16,790 nt of DNA from Acidimicrobiales bacterium (GTDB lineage Bacteria; Actinomycetota; Acidimicrobiia; Acidimicrobiales; Bog-793), in contig JASHRK010000379.1 of the NCBI GenBank assembly GCA_030037405.1, positions 1 to 16,790 on the forward strand, in the 5' to 3' direction. A model generated the notes under the pieces. That model saw only the letters and a list, made by a program, of their open reading frames with translations, made no database searches and was not told the DNA's origin. Positions 14,951 through 16,790 of the stretch are shown here, piece by piece. Each line of letters starts with the position of its first letter. Position 1 is the stretch's first letter. Both the position numbers and the translations under genes were made by a program.

Positions 14951-15553
14951 ATGCCTATGGCAGACACGGCCGCCCTCGAGCGCTCGCATGCGGGTGGTCA
15001 CCCCGTCGCCGAGCGCCCGCAGCTGCTGGCCGTGGGGGTGATGATCTGGCTCGGCTCGGAGTTCATGTTCTTCAGCGGTCTCTTCGCCGCCTTCTTCACG
15101 ATCAGGGCGAACGCCAAGATCTGGCCTCCGCCGGGCACGAAGCTCGACACCTACCAGGCGCTCGTCTTCACCTTCGTGCTCCTCGCCTCGAGCCCGACCA
15201 TGCAGCTCGGAGTGTGGGCACAGGAGCGGGGCGAGTTCAAGAAGGCGCGTAACTGGATCATCACGTCGTTCCTGCTCGGGGCGGCGTTTCTCGGGAACCA
15301 GGCCTACGAATGGAAGACCCTGCCGTTCCGTCCCCGTACGAACGCCTACGGCTCGCTCTTCTACATCATGAGCGGGCTCCACGGCCTCCACGTGCTCCTC
15401 GGGCTCATCGCCATGCTCGCCCTGCTCGGCCGGTTGAGCGGCAACAAGAACGACCCCGGCGACACCTCCGTCTACCAAGCTGTCAGCTACTACTGGCACT
15501 TTGTCGATATCGTCTGGATCGGGCTCTTCAGCTGCCTGTTCCTACTCTCCTAG
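14951..15553 (+). CDS. ctaE: Cytochrome c oxidase subunit III
   Basis: Integral membrane subunit of the aa3 oxidase that stabilises subunit I and proton uptake. 200 residues from ATG at 14951, with GAGG eight bases upstream. A second in-frame ATG at 14957 is two codons later. It is the short five-helix form typical of Actinobacteria. E37 in WLGSEFMFFSGLFAAFF is the conserved membrane Glu. HGLHVLLGLIAML and YYWHFVDIVWIGLF are the other family signatures. The longer open frame from 14726 runs antisense through hemE and is rejected. It is followed after 7 bases by qcrC, the usual actinobacterial order ctaE-qcrC-qcrA, so it belongs with the bc-complex genes rather than with ctaC-ctaD-ctaF. Confidence 0.95.
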   Translation: MPMADTAALERSHAGGHPVAERPQLLAVGVMIWLGSEFMFFSGLFAAFFTIRANAKIWPPPGTKLDTYQALVFTFVLLASSPTMQLGVWAQERGEFKKARNWIITSFLLGAAFLGNQAYEWKTLPFRPRTNAYGSLFYIMSGLHGLHVLLGLIAMLALLGRLSGNKNDPGDTSVYQAVSYYWHFVDIVWIGLFSCLFLLS

Positions 15554-15560
15554 GGAATCC

Positions 15561-16505
15561 ATGGGTCTTCGCCTCCTCCGACGAATTCTCGTTCCGTTTG
15601 CAGCAGTGGTGCTGGCAGCCTGCGTCGGCACCCTCGTGATCGGGCGTACCCACGCGTCCTCGGCCGGCGCCGAAGGCTCGACCTCTTCCCTCTCGCTCAC
15701 CTCGGACTCGTCGCCGGCGAGGTCGGCCGAGATCCAGGAGGGCTATCAGCTCTTCGAGTCGCACTGCTCGACCTGCCATGGCGCCGAAGCGAACGGGTCG
15801 ACAGGCATCGCCCCGAACCTGCAGGGCCTTGGACCGGGCGTCGTCCAGCTCTGGCTCTCGAGCGGGTGGATGCCGCTCAAGACCCCGAGCGTGCAGCCCG
15901 TGCGGAAGAAGCCGAGCTTTACGCCGGCTCGCATTCGCGACATCGCTCTTTTCATCGAGTCGCTCCATCCCGGCGGTACGCCCTTCGCCCCCAAGCTGCA
16001 CCTCGCCTCGGCGAGCCTCGCCGAGGGCTTCTCGCTCTACACGGTGAACTGCGCCCCCTGCCATACGATCACCGGAGCGGGCGACGCTCTCGCCGACGGC
16101 TACCACGCTCCCGGGTTGCACGGTGTCACGAGGACGGAGATCTGGGAGGCCGTCCGTTCCGGGCCGCAGAACATGCCCCAGTTCGGCCCGAAGAACATCA
16201 CGCCCGCCCAGCTGGATGACATCATCAAGTACGTCACGGAGAAGATCGAGCACCCGGAGAGCCCAGGTGGGATCAGCCTCGGCGGGGTCGGGCCGGTCGC
16301 AGAGGGCTTCGTCGGCCTCTTCGTAGGCGTGGGCGCCTGCCTCGTGGCCGCTTACTGGGTCGGCGACCGCACCGTGCGGGACGAAGAGGGCCACGGCGAA
16401 GGCGAGTCGGACGAGGACGGGGACGGCGAGTCGGACGGGGACGGCGGCGAGGCCGTCACGAGCGACGACGCGAGCTCGGCAGAGGGCGACGCGGAGACGA
16501 GATGA
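15561..16505 (+). CDS. qcrC: Di-haem cytochrome c subunit of the menaquinol-cytochrome c reductase
   Basis: Carries electrons from the bc complex to CuA of the oxidase inside the actinobacterial supercomplex. 314 residues from ATG at 15561, seven bases after the ctaE stop with AGGGA upstream. An N-terminal signal-anchor helix (about 8-28) is followed by two haem c domains: C69-C72-H73 (CSTCH) with M104 as probable axial ligand, and C164-C167-H168 (CAPCH) with M205 (QNMPQFG). A C-terminal helix lies at about 247-267. After it comes a 44-residue cytoplasmic tail very rich in Asp, Glu, Gly and Ser, partly encoded by a 24-bp repeat; I regard this tail as unusual. The stop overlaps the qcrA start as ATGA. 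Confidence 0.95.
   Translation: MGLRLLRRILVPFAAVVLAACVGTLVIGRTHASSAGAEGSTSSLSLTSDSSPARSAEIQEGYQLFESHCSTCHGAEANGSTGIAPNLQGLGPGVVQLWLSSGWMPLKTPSVQPVRKKPSFTPARIRDIALFIESLHPGGTPFAPKLHLASASLAEGFSLYTVNCAPCHTITGAGDALADGYHAPGLHGVTRTEIWEAVRSGPQNMPQFGPKNITPAQLDDIIKYVTEKIEHPESPGGISLGGVGPVAEGFVGLFVGVGACLVAAYWVGDRTVRDEEGHGEGESDEDGDGESDGDGGEAVTSDDASSAEGDAETR
16401..16448. repeat. Imperfect 24-bp tandem repeat in the qcrC tail
   Basis: Two units begin with GGCGAGTCGGACG at 16401 and 16425. They differ at a few bases. They encode the repeated GESDEDGD / GESDGDGG acidic sequence at the QcrC C-terminus. The unit length keeps frame. Confidence 0.75.
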
Positions 16506-16790
16506 CAGAGCCAGTGGAAGCGGACCACTCCGAGGAACCGCGCCCCATGGTCGAGGTCACCCTCGACGCGCCCCAGTTCCAGGTGGCGGCGCACAACCCT
16601 CGCGAGGTGGAACGGGGCGTGGCGGTCATGTTCACGCTCGGGCTCCTCGGCTTTGCCGGGTTTGGCGCCGCCTACTGGCAGAACGCCACCAACTTCTGGC
16701 TCGGGGCGTCCCTGGCTCTCGGTTTCTTCGGCCTCGGGGTCGGGATGGTCGGATGGGGCAAGTACCTCATGCCGCGGGGACCCTTCGCCG
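16502..16790 (+). CDS. qcrA: Rieske iron-sulphur subunit QcrA, N-terminal part (runs off the window)
   Basis: An open frame from ATG at 16502 continues to the right edge, giving 96 whole codons. It overlaps the qcrC stop as ATGA. The visible part has a soluble acidic start (MTEPVEADHSEEPRP), a conserved FQVAAHNPREVERGVAV segment, and two hydrophobic helices (VMFTLGLLGFAGFGAAYW and WLGASLALGFFGLGVGMVGW), followed by GKYLMPRGPFA. This is the actinobacterial QcrA arrangement, with extra membrane helices before the Rieske domain. The [2Fe-2S] ligands would lie beyond the window, so identification rests on the N-terminus and on gene order. Confidence 0.88.
   Translation, partial: MTEPVEADHSEEPRPMVEVTLDAPQFQVAAHNPREVERGVAVMFTLGLLGFAGFGAAYWQNATNFWLGASLALGFFGLGVGMVGWGKYLMPRGPFA

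Noticed and set aside
1..16790. Mobile elements, CRISPR, tRNA, toxin-antitoxin or defence systems
   Set aside because: I looked for terminal inverted repeats, regularly spaced repeats, and transposase, recombinase or nuclease motifs, and saw none. The short tandem repeats found are in coding sequence or one spacer and lack unique spacers. The window reads as core metabolism and respiration, so I do not claim an undescribed defence or mobile system.

Overview
The window looks like chromosomal DNA from a high-GC actinobacterium. The evidence is the strongly GC-rich third codon positions, the actinobacterial four-subunit aa3 oxidase with a CtaF-type subunit IV, a di-haem QcrC, a Rieske protein with an N-terminal multi-span region, and a Bacillus-type ferrochelatase. 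My best guess is class Acidimicrobiia or a relative, but that is an inference from general sequence character and not from any marker gene. I see no transposase, integrase, tRNA, rRNA, CRISPR array or phage gene. Coding is very dense: no gene-free stretch is longer than about 185 bases.

Layout. (1) 1-1591, minus: a fused alpha-beta E1 2-oxoacid dehydrogenase, cut by the left edge. It is divergent from an acyl-CoA dehydrogenase at 1659-2918, plus. (2) 3102-7110, plus: tatA, an unrecognised membrane protein, then ctaC-ctaD-ctaF (cytochrome c oxidase subunits II, I and IV), with ATGA overlaps at ctaC/ctaD and ctaD/ctaF. (3) 7159-8136, minus: a TesB-type acyl-CoA thioesterase followed by a 35-codon membrane microprotein with a strong ribosome binding site. 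(4) 8161-9906, plus: a GtrA-family membrane protein and cobT. (5) 9827-14859, minus: hemE, hemH, hemY and an lnt-like gene, every junction overlapping by 4 or 8 bases. The lnt tail overlaps the cobT tail by 80 bases. (6) 14951-16790, plus: ctaE-qcrC-qcrA, with qcrA cut by the right edge.

How the genes fit together. Most of the window serves aerobic respiration. CtaC, CtaD, CtaF and CtaE make the aa3 oxidase. QcrC and QcrA belong to the cytochrome bc complex that in Actinobacteria joins the oxidase in a supercomplex. HemE, HemH and HemY supply haem. TatA belongs to the pathway that inserts Rieske proteins. CtaC carries a lipobox, so the Lnt-like protein could act on it. The E1 enzyme, acyl-CoA dehydrogenase and thioesterase handle acyl-CoAs. 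CobT activates the lower ligand of cobalamin.

Most notable observations: the Lnt-like protein has Ser where the catalytic Cys should be, with the rest of the site intact. The same TAGACT hexamer sits exactly at -12 to -7 from two start codons that lack a Shine-Dalgarno sequence, which suggests leaderless transcription. One of these lies in a 24-base divergent gap that may hold overlapping -10 elements. CtaD has Glu after the HFH haem/copper ligands, where Tyr is usual. The 35-codon membrane ORF is easily missed by annotation. I did not find a convincing undescribed multi-gene system.
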